A stretch of 64,000 nucleotides of DNA from Cymbomonas tetramitiformis. Its lineage: Eukaryota; Chlorophyta; Pyramimonadophyceae; Pyramimonadales; Pyramimonadaceae. Made by a program: the position numbers and the translations under genes. Shown piece after piece: positions 53,668 to 64,000 of the stretch; positions within the stretch are counted from its first letter, which is position 1, and each line of letters begins with the position of its first letter. Location: positions 43,019 through 107,018 of the forward strand of contig LGRX02014718.1 in NCBI GenBank assembly GCA_001247695.2, read 5' to 3'. The notes below the pieces were generated by a model. That model was given only the letters and a program-made list of their open reading frames with translations, was not told where the DNA came from and made no database searches.

Positions 53668-54656
53668 CAGCCGACAACTACGAGAGACACTGGAAGAAGT
53701 TCGTGAAGTTCTGCACCGAGGAGAACCTACGGTGGTTGCCGGCAACAGCAGCCACTGTGCAGTTGTACTTGGCCGCCCTACAGAAAGCAGGTACGGTGAA
53801 GGGGACCTCCCTTCAGCCGTACTTGTCGGCCATCAACAGCTTCCACGAAGACTTCGGCTTCCAGGGACCAGCGAAGGGTCGCGCTGTCACACGTGCGGTG
53901 AAGGGCATGACAGCGATGCAGACAGCAGCAGCGGAGCAGCAGGACGTCACGGAGACGGTGAGAACTTTTCTGCCAGCTTCGGCAGTAAGGTGCGTACACA
54001 AAGCTGCTCTTCAGTTGCCTCTTGTGACTGTAGAGCAACGGAAGCTTCTCCGTGCTTGTGTGTACGTGGTTGTCTCCTTTGTGACTTTTGGCAGACCGCA
54101 AACGGGCACGGCGATGCTGCGGGAGAGCTTGCTGAGGGACAGCAACGGACTCTCGATGGTGCTCGAGAAAGAGAAGGGCAAAAACCACCTCTTGTGTAAG
54201 AGGAGGCTCTACATTCCACGGGAGGGGGTAGCAGAGCTACACGAGCTGCTCGATCGGTGGGAGCAAGCTCGTGATGAAGATTGGCTGCAGGCTGCTACGA
54301 CGAGTACAACCAGAGCAGCAGACACGGCCAGCTACTGGAGGCTGCCGTGTGACAAGAAGAAGCAGTTCAAGAACGTTGATGCGAATTAGTGGATTGCTTG
54401 TGCCTTGGGGCACGTGGGTTGTGTCCCTCCGGAAGGGGGGCATTACACAGCCCACAGCACTCGAAAGGGTGTCACTACGTGCTCACGAGCAGTGGGAGTA
54501 GTGATGGAGAAGGTATGCTTCTTCGGGGGATGGGTGCAGCTGTCTTCGGCAGTACACGCCTACATTGACCCCACAGCAGTAGCAGACGCCGACATGGTCT
54601 ACTACTTCGGGTGGCTAACACCGGGATGGAAACAGACAGCAGCACTGATGGACTGA
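53568..54656 (+). pseudogene. Tyrosine recombinase of the YR element
   Basis: The conserved part starts about 53660 with a SAM-like core-binding region (NYERHWKKFVKFCTEENL, VQLYLAALQ). The catalytic domain has the first arginine in VVSFVTFGRPQTGTAML. TAG at 54387-54389 interrupts it. The frame then continues with TAHSTRKGVTT (the H-x-x-R motif), FFGGW and HAYIDPT (candidate nucleophile tyrosine) to the TGA at 54654-54656. All catalytic residues R, HxxR and Y are present, so one point change separates this copy from an intact frame. It would join the circular cDNA into target DNA without a target duplication. Confidence 0.85.
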
Positions 54657-54718
54657 GAGGGTGCCGGCACTTATCTCTGAGGACATGGCAATGATCCGTG
54701 TGCAAAAGAAATGTTTAA

Positions 54719-54883
54719 ATTGGAGCACAGTGGAATTTTAGTGGTTTCTGCCATGTGTAGATCAAATGACCCGTGTCATGCTTTGCAGCTCGAGTGACGG
54801 TTCGTGTCCACGTGGAGTAGGCACAGAAACGAGACAAAAAGCCCGTGAAGCGACATCAGCTTCAGCTCTGTTCTTTTGCCGTC
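54719..54883 (+). repeat. Split direct repeat A2
   Basis: 165 bp, second copy of 49975-50139, flanked by B1 at 54687-54708 and B2 at 55065-55086. Confidence 0.9.
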
Positions 54884-55086
54884 CCTACCCACCCAACCCA
54901 GAAATCTCTGTTCACTTTGCAGAGGTTTATTTCATGAAAATACATCCATTAAAAGTAGACTTTAACTAACACTGTTAAGTCTGGCTGGTAGCTTAGACAG
55001 CACTGGTCAGACAAAAGCTATTTTGTGTAATGGATGGCCCTCCTGGGCAGGCAGTGTGCGTTTTGGCAATGATCCGTGTGCAAAAG

Positions 55087-55786
55087 CAATATATCTTCTA
55101 TATCTTGTGCGAAGCGTCTGTAGTGGTTCGCCGGTTCCCGGAATTGGCAGCGCAGACATGAAGCATGAAGACTTTACCATTACGCAGGATTTAAGTTCAG
55201 TGCCAGAGTGCCAATGACGCCTGCATCTTCTTTTACCGTTACGCAGGATTTAAGTTCAGTGCCAGAGTGCCAATGACGCCTGCAATAACACCTATAACGC
55301 AGAGTGTGGTCAGTTGAAACGAAGCTGGAGACAAATACGACACGAAGGTGGATACGTAGCCGCAGCGTGGTGAGTTACTCAAGGACGTACGGGGTATTCC
55401 TGTTCCTGGAGAAGATCTTGCACCAGATCTGAATGTTGGTGCCGTTACATGCAAAGCTGGAGACGAAGCTGGAGACTAAGAAACGAAGCTGGAGACGAAG
55501 CTGGAGACCTACACCTATAACGCAGAGCGTGGTGAGTTAAAGCAAAGCTGGAGACGAAGCTGGAGACCAAGAGATGAAGCTGGAGACGAAGCTGGAGACC
55601 TAGAAACGAAACTGGAAATGAAATTGTAGCGTATCAGTGCTAAAAGAGAGTATCTCATGGACACTGACTTCGAAATCGTGAATCCGAGTAGTCAGCGAGG
55701 AGGAGTAGTGAGATACGTAGTATAAAGAGGCAAAGAGAAGTCTGAATCTGATGCAAGCAAGTTGCCGATACGTCAGTGAGGAGGAG
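55087..55786. repeat. Right interior of the LTR element with small tandem repeats
   Basis: TACGCAGGATTTAAGTTCAG with TGCCAGAGTGCCAATGACGC is tandemly doubled (55187-55283). GAAGCTGGAGAC 12-mers recur about ten times between 55315 and 55605. No protein is recognised. Confidence 0.75.
55775..55786 (+). promoter_or_regulatory. Polypurine tract of the non-coding LTR element
   Basis: AGTGAGGAGGAG directly precedes the 3' LTR. Confidence 0.65.
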
Positions 55787-56112
55787 TAGGAGAATACAGA
55801 CTTCTAGAGTCTAGAGAAAATCTGAGAATATATTCTGTTATCTACGTTGGTAGGAAAATATGTCATCAGTATTTGATCGAGAATCGGGATCAGTGACGGG
55901 ATCAGAAGTGTGATGGCGACTTTGTGACTCTTCCTAGATTTCTCATCTGTTGCGCGATAAAGAGGCCAAGTGCCTCGGTGAACTTGTCTTTTAACATCTT
56001 TCGTATCATTTCGGCACGCTGGTGCCTGATCTGTAAAAATGTAGAACTTAATGAATATTTTATATCCTTTGAGGATATCTGAAAGTGTAAACTTGATATC
56101 CCTTTCTTCCTA
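55787..56112 (+). repeat. 3' LTR of the non-coding LTR element
   Basis: 326 bp, otherwise almost identical to the 5' LTR. Confidence 0.95.
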
Positions 56113-56215
56113 GGGTGTCCACACATGCCAGACTCCTCCTATCAGGCTGGGTGAGGCACCTGTAGGGAGGTGTCAACACATGCCAGACTCCTCCTATCAG
56201 GCTGGGAGAGGTTTT
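56113..56215. repeat. ~55-bp tandem repeat, right part
   Basis: Resumes the array interrupted at 48764, with two copies carrying CACATGCCAGACTCCTCC. Confidence 0.9.
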
Positions 56216-56559
56216 AATTTGTCATGTTGAATTTTCAAAACTGATGGTGAGCGCCGTTGAGTCGTCGTTGCGCTGAGTCATCCTGCCAAAAGTGGGGGAA
56301 CCTGTTTTGGCATTTTGGGAACCGCGCTATATGTGGTGAGCCAATCAAAGTTGCTGCTACGCACGAGGTCAGATTGTATATATATTGTATGCCGGGTGAG
56401 CTCAGCAGAGGTCGAGAGGAGATTTAAGGGTGAGATTGGACTGCAGTCGGCCCCCTTGCTGACCATCCAACGGAGGGAGCTGATCTCTTTTGGGGGATCA
56501 ACGGCAAACTTGATGAAGCGGGACGGATGGGAGGGGAGGCGTGGGTGACGGGGATGCAG

Positions 56560-59500
56560 CAAATGGAGAAAGAGAGAAAGGAAGCGAGCGAGCGTCAAGA
56601 TGCTGCGGAGCGTGCGGCAGGTGGGGCGGCCCCCACGCTGAGCGAGCCACGCGGCTGTGCTGTCAAACACTATCAACCACAGATGAGCTCCCGTCTTCTG
56701 CATGACCGCTGCCTGCGCTCTCGTTGATGACGGCAACGTGCTGCGGGAGCACCAACTGGTGGTGAAGGCCTGCCTCGAGCTGATACCTTCAGGAGTCGGC
56801 TGAACTCACGTGGCTGATGCCCTGAGGGGAATGGCAGCGATGCTCGATGTGGGCTGAGGGATGGCGGACACTGTGATTGGTGCTGCAGCCGTGGCGGCGG
56901 ACGCAGAGGCCGAGGCCTCACGCGCCTTGAATGCGTTAACCATGGTTAAGGCGGCTCAGAAGTCAGTCGCGGCAAGCAAGGTGATCCTCACACTTTGCCT
57001 TCCCACCAGCCCCTCAGCCCGCCTGTGCATAGCCCTGAAGGCCCCTCCAAGGAGAAGCAGGCAACAAAGGCGGGTAGGGTCAGCAGGCAGCACCACAACC
57101 CCCGTCGGAAGGGCCCCAGGAGGTGCCAGTGGGTGGAACAGCGAGCCAGGGCAGAGACGCCACTCCCGGTGGGGTCGCAGCTCCAAGCTCTGCTCCCTCT
57201 TGCAGCACCCCTAGAAGGGCCTGGGTCGCCGTAGTCAACGTGAGGTGAAGCCCTTCTGGGAGCCCACTGGGTCGGCTGGGTACTGACAGGAGACCATCTC
57301 CACCGGCAGCAGCCACTTCAGTACATACCAAACCCTAAGTCAAAACCCGTAAGTATGGCTGCAACCACACCTTCTGCAAGTACCGAAGCGGCTGCTGCCG
57401 GTCCTGTTGGGCTGGGAGACCCTGGAGATGGTCTCCTGTCAGTACCCAGCCGACCCAGTGGGCTCCAAGAAGGGCTTCACCTCACGTCGACTACGGCGAC
57501 CCAGGCCCTTCTAGGGGTGCTGCAAGGGGGAGCAGGGCTTGGCGCTGCAACCCCACCGGGAGTGGCGTCTCTGCCCTGGCTCGCTGCTCCACCCACTGGC
57601 ACCTCCTGGAGCCCTTCCGACGGGGGTTGCGGTTCTGCCTGCTGACCCTACCCGTCGACTGTGCAAAGAATTCTCACAGCCTAGCGAGAAGTGATCCAGG
57701 CCTGGCCGTGTTATCGCATGCACCATATGTGGAGGCTGGTGGCATGCAGTCAATGCTTGGCGCTGCATGTGCCGCGTAGCCCCGCGGACGAGGAGGGTGG
57801 CGGACATGACCCCTTGAGATGGGTGTGGAGTGGGCGGGGTTGAGCGTGACATCAGGCCGCCGAGGCCGAGGCTGCGGCAGAGAAGAATAAGGGCCGGAAG
57901 AGCAAGTTCGTGCTTCCGGAGGAGATCCCGTGTCTGCCCTTTGAGCAGGAGGAGATGATCGAGCAGGTCTGTGAATTCTACAACGAGGTGAGAAGGGGCC
58001 TCGCAGCCTCCCTGCCCCATCTACCTTTCAATCTCTCCTCCCTACCTACCTCACATTACGGTCCTTAACTACGACAGCCGGGGGCAGCGCCTCATTACAG
58101 ACATTGCCCATTGGCCTGGGCGGCGGAGGCGGCGCACGGCTATCACCGAGGAGCGGCGGCGGGAATGCCTCATATCGTCACACCACGGGGCCCGGCACCG
58201 TGGAGGCGTTCACCGCGTTCGAGCCGCAAGTGACGCATCTCCAGGATGACTGCGCAAGGAGGTGGAAGGAGCGCCTCGGGACCGAGGAGCCACACAGGAC
58301 GGGGCCGACGCCTCCTTTCAAGTAGTTCTGGCATTAGCGCCTCGCGGAAGAGCCGCGCAGCGCACGAGGGTTTAGGGTTCAGGGTTCTCTGCGCGTGACA
58401 TGCAAGAGCTCCCTCCTGCGATCAAGCCCCCATTCAAACAGGCCTGCCCAATGAGTTGCGTGCTGTATATGCGACCATGTGGAATATTCTGATACGTCTG
58501 CGCTGACGTGTTCCATCAAGGTGTTCACAACGACGCTCGAAGCCAGCTGGAAGGCCAAGGGGGTGGAGGGTGCGTGTGGGGTGTGCCCTCGCCAGCTGCG
58601 GAGCGTGGCATACGCGCCCAATATGCCCCGAGTGTCGGTGTTGGATCTGCACAACGCTCACCTGCCTCGCTACGAAAAGCCGTCCGGCAGAGACATGTCC
58701 ACACAGACGGCGCAGATCATGAAGCACATGCCCATGAAGGTGCATGCGACCCCAACCGCATCCGCGTTCTCCGAGCTCCCCGCCTCCCACAGTGGGCCGC
58801 TGCCTGCATGCCTGCAAGGCGCATCCCAATTTGCCCGCGTTGCCCACGACCCCCGTAACACCCACGGTTACCTCCACGCCAGCGGCAATAGTGGCGCCAT
58901 GTGTGAAACGTGTCCTCGGACTAGTGCCATGGTGCAGCTACCACATCGGCCGGCTGGGTGGACCCCGCCCCTCTTGCATGCGTTGGCACGACATTTGGAG
59001 GGTGCTCGTCCATGTCCCGCACATCATGGGGGGCATAACCGGTTGCTTGGTCCTTGCGCCCAACCCCCGCACCCAAATCCCCCCCTTGCTGTCCCACATC
59101 CTCTTGGGGTACCAGGACGAGCCATTGGAATCGGAGGAAGAACTAAAGCCGAAGCCAGCAAGTAAAACCCTAAAACCCTAAAAAACCCTAAATATGATGC
59201 CGTGCGATTAAAGAGAGTGAGCTGTTGTACACGGAATCGTCCAGTTTCAGATAGGGAGGTGAAAGGTACGGAAGGTGGAAGAGCTGGGACGAGGGGGAGC
59301 CATGAGCAGACACCGGAAGAACAGGGTCAACGTGTTCATGACGAGAGAGTGGGCAGTTCATGCAACAAGATAAGGGTATAGATACACCGAAGGTTGGGGC
59401 AGGACCAAGTACAGGTGGGAAGGGGAGGGTATGATGTGCTCACGGAGACGGAGAGGAGATACAGATTTCGCATGGAGCAGTCAAATGAACGCCCGGGAGC

Positions 59501-62500
59501 GGGGCGCAGCTGCAGAGGGAGAGGGCCGGTGTGGTTACAGCGTGGAGAGGGGCGCGGTACAGGCTCGACCAACGAGACGGATAGCCACAAGAAGCGACTG
59601 GCGGCCTTTGCGAAGCCCACAACTGGTGCGCCTCTGCGGCGGCCGCGCAGGGCAGCCGCACCCTCGTGTGCATGGCGCCTGCTCGCAAATGCGCGGGGTG
59701 GCGCTTCTGAACGAGATGACTCTGCTGGAGGCCGCGCGAGGGGGTTTAGGGTTTAGGGTTTTAAACCCTGAAACCCTAAACCCCTGTCTGTGAGGCGCCC
59801 TGCATGCTCGGGCAGCCGGCACTTCCCGGCGGTCAGCCGAGAGTGAACACATGCCGTTGTGAGGAAGGCAGCGGGTGGCAGCGTTCAAGTGAGACGGGTC
59901 CTCCTTCCCCGCGGGTATCCCCTTGTGATGGACGAAGGTAGCAAAGAAGCCGATGTCCGCGGCCGGGGGGGGGGCTCCGCTCGCAGTACCCCTCATCGTT
60001 GACTCTGTCTGGAGCGAGCTCCGTCTCGTTGAGAACCCCTAGGCTCAGCTTTCCTCAGCTCAGAAGCCCCTCTGACCCCTGCTTCCAGGACCCACCCTCG
60101 GCCCCGCGCTCTACAATCACGAGCCAGGTCGGATTCCCCACCGATTAGCCTTCAATTCCTGAGCCTGCCCGCCATGGTAGAAGATGATGGCAGATCTCGA
60201 GCTCGTCTCAAACGTCAGGATGTGCCGCGCCCTCTCCATGATTATGCGAGCAGTCCAACCGCATCCTCTCGGCTCGGCTGTTGAAGTGATCCTGGGTGGT
60301 CGAAGCAACGGTCCTCAAAGTTCCTCACAGCAAAGGCGCGGGCCTTTCACCGCAGCTCCGTAAAGTTAAAGGGCCTCCGTGAGGTCAGCTCCTGCGTTTC
60401 ATTCGCCCCGGCTCGCTGCCCTCAGTACACTCTGCCGGGATGCATTGCAAACGAATCTCGTGAGCTGCAGCAAACCCCGGGAACCCCCAGAACCAGCGGC
60501 CAGAGCATCGTGCAGCTCTATCCGTGGGTGGCCAATCACGATGGCGCCCTCCTTTCGGCGGCCACTGCCGTCCTCGCTGAAGTCCGTGACATTGGCACTG
60601 CCCCTTTGAATGGCTCTGCTGCCTCCCGGGTCCACACTGCCCCCCCCCTAATGGCTAAATGACGGGAGCTTGGGTCACTCTCCCATGTGAGAGAGCTCTC
60701 CGAGCGCCTCCCAGAACTTCCGATTTCCTTTCACTTCCTTGGAGGCTCTCCTCCAGCAATGGCCGCTCTCTCGGCACAGGCTCGCTCGACAGGAGCACCA
60801 GACCATCAGGGGCGGGGCCATGTCCTGCTGCAGAGCCTACTCGGGGGGAGCCTATTTCAAACCCCGCCGCAGCTCCGCCGTGCTCACTTGCTACAGGTAC
60901 ATCCGGTTTCCAATCTCACCACCCAGCCGAACCATCTCCCGCCCCGCACTTCCCCCTCCACCACCCTCTCATCCAGGGCATCGAGCCCCCATCGTCGATT
61001 GACACCGGCCAACAAGATTCCGCCTGCCGCCTGTTTCCATAAGCCGGCCTTCCCCAGGTCGGCGCCCCCTACATGAACACTGACATGGCCCCAGGTAGAA
61101 CTCCTCCCTACCCCCCTTCCATCACCCCAGCGCGCGGTCGCCTCTGTGCCCACTCCAGCCCCCTCTCATAGAGGCTTCCCCCCTTGCCCATTCCGCCATC
61201 TGCATCCCGTCGCCATAGCCCCAACGCTCCGTGCGATGAAGCCGGAACAAGAAGCGGCCGTCCCTCAAAAACCTCCTACCGCCACCACCTCGCCCGCTGA
61301 GCCAAGGGGAAGGGTGAATGGCATATCCCCCCAGCCCTGGAGAGTGGTTCGTAGGAAGCCCGAGCAGGTGATCCCAGTCCTGATGATGTTGCGAAATGTG
61401 TGTCCAGTTTGTACATAAGGAAGTGCGGTAAAAAGAGAATGTCAAGGGAGGGAGGCAGGTGTGGTCACGATCGGCGTCCAGCTGGCTCGTGTGCAGGCGC
61501 TCTCCCTCCAGCTGGCTCGCGTGCAGGCGCTCTCCCTCCAGCTGGCTCGCGTGCAGGCGCTCTCCCTGTCCCCCGCGACTCAAAACCCCCGCTTCACCCT
61601 CCGGCCCCTCCCATGGCTTTGTCCTGGGCCTGCTGAATCCATTTCCCAGGCGCGGCTTTTGGCGAGAAAGGCAGGAAATGTTCCCCGGATCGGATGGGAT
61701 TCCCTCTCGCGCACTTCTGGTGGGCTCACCTCCCCTTGGGTGGATGCGAGGCTGACTTCCGGGTGTGGTGCCGCATCTACAAAAGAGGACTCGGTAGACA
61801 CGGAGTCGCTCGGCAATTCATCGGAAGACGAGGCGAGCTGGTACAAACCGCCAGAGAAGGGTATGCGAGAACAACTTCAAACGCAGGAAGCGCCGATCTG
61901 CAAAGTATTTGCGGTACGATCCCCTCCCCTCCTTCTCCTGAACGCTGACCAGCTGCGGGCCCGCGGCCCCCCCGTGCACCTTAGTCCATCGGAAACTGAG
62001 AGGGCGGGCGCGTGCCCTGCTTTGCGCTGCGCAGGAAGCTGAGATACAGACAGAGGCCGAGGAACAGAAGCTGGAGCAGAAGGAGATGCACATCCACTAC
62101 GCGCTGTGCCCGAAGTGCGGCTGGCGCGACATGGCCGACTCAAGCGCGCCGGTGCGCCCTCGCCCGCCTTTCCCGCGGCTCTTCTGGTCGCACTGGGTCT
62201 GGTACCGCGGGACTCAAGGTCCACGTGGCGGCTCTGCCACGGGCGCTCGGGCGAGGTGGGTTGGGGATGCGGGGCGAATCTGGAGGGCGCAGGCGACCGT
62301 GATCAGATCGAGACCGAGTTCCCACTCGAGGCAGTCGAGACCGAGCTCGCGGCAGTCCGAGAAGTCCAGTCACCCCTCCAGAGAGAGCGTATGCCCTGCC
62401 CTGCCGGCCCTGCCAGCCCCATCCGAGAGCCCTCGCTCTTTCTCCTCCGGCGTTGCCGGGCCCCCTGGTCCCTCGTGCGGGCCATCCCCGCGGCTGAACC

Positions 62501-63999
62501 CTTTCTGCAGCGGTGTTGCGTTTTGCACACACGCCTCCACCATAGAGAGCTATGCCCGGAGGAGACCAGCCATACGCGCGCTGCCTCTTGCCGGCCGACA
62601 TCGCGCACTCCGGGCCGTGCGCCGGTGCCGGCACGTCATCCCGCTATCCCCGGCCCCGGCCGTTTGCTGCAGGCAGCTGCGGCCCGAGGCCCGCGCAGGG
62701 TACGAGGTCACGAACGGCTAGATTTGGCTCGGCTCGAAATATGTGCGCATCCCACGGTCTCGCTTTCTTAGCAAGCCGCGCGCCGTCGCCGCTTGACACC
62801 GGCCGTCATCCCGAGGAGGACACCCACAAAGCGCTCCGCGGGAGGGATTGGAAGGGAGATCGGGGGGTTGTCTGCTCAGTCGCAAAGGCCCACGGCGCGG
62901 CCTTTGGAGCAGCAGCGGGCCGCGACACCGCCGAGCAGGTGAACCTCGCGCAACACCCCCTCCATCCCTGCCCCCCCACGTATATATCTATATAGCCAAA
63001 TATATTGAGTTGAGGTTCAGGGTGAACATGGTCGAATGCTGAATGCGCTGTACCAAAGCTCCAGGACAGACCCCATCAGTGCCGGACTTGGCATGGGGGC
63101 CTGAGCCGAAACACCCTCTTGGGCGCTGCGCCGCACGTGGCGCTCTACCTGGAACGAGTTGGCCGGCCTCGGCATGGGGCCTAGGCGGGCGAGGGGCATG
63201 AGCACGTTTGCTGTGCCCTGGCCGTCGCTCCCGCTCTCCAGGCTCCCAAGCTACCCCAAATCGGGTTCGCCGGGATCGGCGTGTTTGATCTAGAAAGGGT
63301 GTTACTCACTGTTTTGTCTAGACAGGGTGTTGCTCACTGTTTGCACACAGCGCTCGTGCAGGGCACTGCAGTAGCTTGGTGGCGCCACTCGATGCGCTCT
63401 GCACCATGCTTCCGCTTTCACTTCCGAGCGAGCCGGAGGTAGCGCCACGCGCAGCACCAGGGAGGGGCGCGCCGCTTCGCTCATGCTCAAGCTCCTTAAG
63501 CACGAGGCCTGGACCTGGTGTTTAAGGCTCTACCTGGACCGCGTGGCTGCACCCAGTGCCAGTTTCATCTCAAGCAAGCCGAGGCGGTGGGCCGTTTCCT
63601 GGGTACAGGCCGAAGTCAAGGGAGAAGGAGTCGCCAATAGAGCGCCAAATGGACCCAGTGAGCCATTCCGCCACTCCCATCCCCCCTGCCGGCCCCCTGC
63701 CAGCCCCCTGCCAGCCTGCTTTGATGCAGCCAAGGTGCTTACTGTGTGCGGGCAGGAAGGCCTGCACGACTTGAGCTGTGCGAGAGGAGGTGCATCACTC
63801 GTAGCCCCAGTACAGCTGGCAGGGATCTTCGTCGCCACCACCGTACGATTTGCAGGCAGGACGGCGTCCGAGCGCTTGTGTTCCTCTGCTACTTCATCGA
63901 CGAGTCGCCCTTTACCATGCAGTCTGGAAACACCCCAAAAGCAATCTCACCTTCGGTCGCAACGGATGTCATCTCACCTTCGGTCGCAACGGATGTCAT
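56560..63999 (+). CDS. Coiled-coil gene, 3' exon cluster (runs off the window)
   Basis: Exons with clear borders: 56560-56620 (QMEKERKEASERQDAAE), joined in phase 1 to 56859-56980 (VAADAEAEASRALNALTM); 57856-57987 (FVLPEEIPCLPFEQEEM); 58101-58229 (TLPIGLGGGGGARLSP, ending EAFTAFEPQ); about 58482-58739 (VFTTTLEASWKAKG, QIMKHMPMK); 59116-59161 (DEPLESEEELKPKPA); about 61786-61904 (DEASWYKPPEKGMREQLQ); 62035-62151; 62293-62388 (Ser/Arg-rich); about 62889-62938; and 63860 onward. The content moves from coiled coil to mixed globular and low-complexity sequence. Continuity with the exons before 47506 across the nested LTR intron is likely but unproven. This could be a second gene. Confidence 0.55.
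57071..57654. repeat. Intronic inverted repeat, ~255-bp arms
   Basis: The left arm (57071-57325) and right arm (about 57377-57654) are near reverse complements, spaced by about 50 bp. Landmarks are CGGGTAGGGTCAGCAGGCAG and its complement at the right end. Frames on opposite strands encode matching phrases (LLSVPSRPSGL, ATQALLGVLQ), a by-product of the palindrome. Confidence 0.9.
58365..58390. repeat. Telomere-like motif
   Basis: GGGTTTAGGGTTCAGGGTTC, degenerate TTTAGGG units in an intron. Confidence 0.6.
59163..59196. repeat. Interstitial CCCTAAA-type repeat
   Basis: ACCCTAAAACCCTAAAAAAC follows exon 59116-59161 directly. Confidence 0.75.
59743..59787. repeat. Head-to-head telomere-like repeats
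   Basis: GGGTTTAGGGTTTAGGGTTT runs straight into TAAACCCTGAAACCCTAAAC: plant-type TTTAGGG units meeting their complement in a short palindrome. Confidence 0.8.
59800..61780. other. GC-rich stretch, presumed introns, no sure exon
   Basis: Frames are long on several strands because of high GC content. A candidate coding segment lies at about 61230-61400 (MKPEQEAAVPQKPPTATT, RVVRRKPEQVIPVLMML), but its borders are not convincing. Confidence 0.35.
61478..61572. repeat. 30-bp tandem repeat, three copies
   Basis: CAGCTGGCTCGCGTGCAGGC followed by GCTCTCCCTC, repeated three times almost perfectly. Confidence 0.95.
62035..62151 (+). CDS. Exon with coiled coil and a CxxC motif
   Basis: Acceptor TTTGCGCTGCGCAG and donor CCG/GTGCGC bound 39 codons: EAEIQTEAEEQKLEQKEMHI then YALCPKCGWRDMAD. 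The CPKCG pair suggests half of a small zinc ribbon, whose partner cysteines would have to lie in another exon. Confidence 0.6.
63860..63999 (+). CDS. Exon at the window end, truncated
   Basis: After the acceptor TTTGCAGGCAG the frame reads DGVRALVFLCYFIDESPFTM and stays open to the last base. The exon then runs into two copies of a 27-bp repeat, so the true donor may lie before it or the repeat may be translated. Confidence 0.4.
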
Positions 64000-64000
64000 C
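63945..64000. repeat. 27-bp tandem repeat at the window edge
   Basis: ATCTCACCTTCGGTCGCAAC plus GGATGTC, two copies and the start of another. The array probably continues beyond the window. Confidence 0.85.

Larger units (their letters stand above)
49975..55086 (+). mobile_element. Tyrosine-recombinase (DIRS/PAT/Ngaro-type) retroelement, nested
   Basis: It has GAG, RT-RNase H-methyltransferase, Tudor-like and tyrosine recombinase genes, the DIRS-order layout without integrase. Its repeats are split: A1 (49975-50139) is repeated as A2 (54719-54883) after the genes, with a short B motif (GGCAATGATCCGTGTGCAAA) before A2 (54687) and again at the right end (55065). A1-genes-B1-A2-B2 is the PAT/Ngaro arrangement. 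No classical target duplication is expected, although ATCTTCTATATCTT occurs on both sides. In-frame stops lie in GAG, POL and YR, so it is inactive. Confidence 0.88.
48765..56112 (+). mobile_element. LTR retrotransposon without recognisable genes, host of a nested element
   Basis: LTRs at 48765-49094 and 55787-56112 start TAGGAGAATACAG and end CTTTCTTCCTA. GGGTG at 48760-48764 and 56113-56117 is the target duplication. GGTTATGGGCCCAC (49095) is the primer site and GTGAGGAGGAG precedes the 3' LTR. The element's own interior (49095 to about 49950 and about 55090-55786) has no GAG or POL, so it is a non-autonomous derivative, possibly mobilised by Copia machinery since the primer site is identical. 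A tyrosine-recombinase retroelement occupies its middle. Confidence 0.9.

Noticed and set aside
56315..56548. Frame with SSAEVERRFKG resembling a hAT C-terminus
   Set aside because: Only about ten residues are similar to the hAT SSA-VER motif and the rest does not match; a chance or exon explanation is as good.
57080..57645. Two similar proteins on opposite strands
   Set aside because: They are mirror products of the palindrome, not duplicated genes.

Overview
This window is nuclear DNA from a eukaryote, most likely a flagellated green alga of prasinophyte type. Three things point there. A spliced gene with many short exons (23364 to the window end) carries a TSNAXIP1-type N-terminal domain, a family associated with flagellate organisms. 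Plant/green-algal telomere motifs (TTTAGGG/CCCTAAA) occur inside the sequence. The mobile elements are Copia, tyrosine-recombinase (DIRS/PAT/Ngaro-like), hAT and GAG-only LTR types. The species is an inference. I saw no tRNA or rRNA gene, no bacterial-style operon and no CRISPR array.

Layout. 1-3000: a ~178-bp satellite, a doubtful minus-strand exon and a ~60-bp minisatellite. 3411-5982: the C-terminal remnant of an N4/N6-type DNA methyltransferase, then two adjacent minus-strand genes (a membrane protein and a Cys/His plus coiled-coil protein), possibly relics of one foreign element. 6479-10844: a 4.4-kb AT-rich element with ~0.9-kb terminal inverted repeats. 10845-12900: mostly non-coding. 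12912-21370: a hAT DNA transposon with an 8-bp target duplication. Its transposase has an N-terminal chromodomain, is spliced, and is split by a GAG-only LTR retrotransposon (13704-17128, 5-bp duplication). A second insertion, possibly pogo-like, lies at 18867-21249. 21600-22100: simple repeats.

From 23364 to 64000 the plus strand carries chains of short, mostly phase-0 coiled-coil exons with good splice sites. They probably form one gene of about 40 kb. Its introns are inflated by many unrelated tandem arrays and by two large insertions. The first is a Copia element (34340-42447; GGCTC duplication). The second is an LTR element with little coding capacity (48765-56112; GGGTG duplication) into which a tyrosine-recombinase retroelement (49975-55086) has jumped. 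The two LTR elements sit inside tandem repeats and share a primer-binding site complementary to the anticodon region of initiator tRNA-Met.

A theme runs through the mobile DNA. Three separate loci carry adenine/cytosine-N methyltransferase-like sequence: the remnant at 3411, an NPPF domain in the Copia polyprotein, and an NPPW domain in the DIRS-like polyprotein. Two elements carry chromatin-reader domains: a chromodomain in the hAT transposase and a Tudor-like domain beside the tyrosine recombinase. Most of the elements' genes are broken by one or a few stops or shifts, so they look young but inactive.
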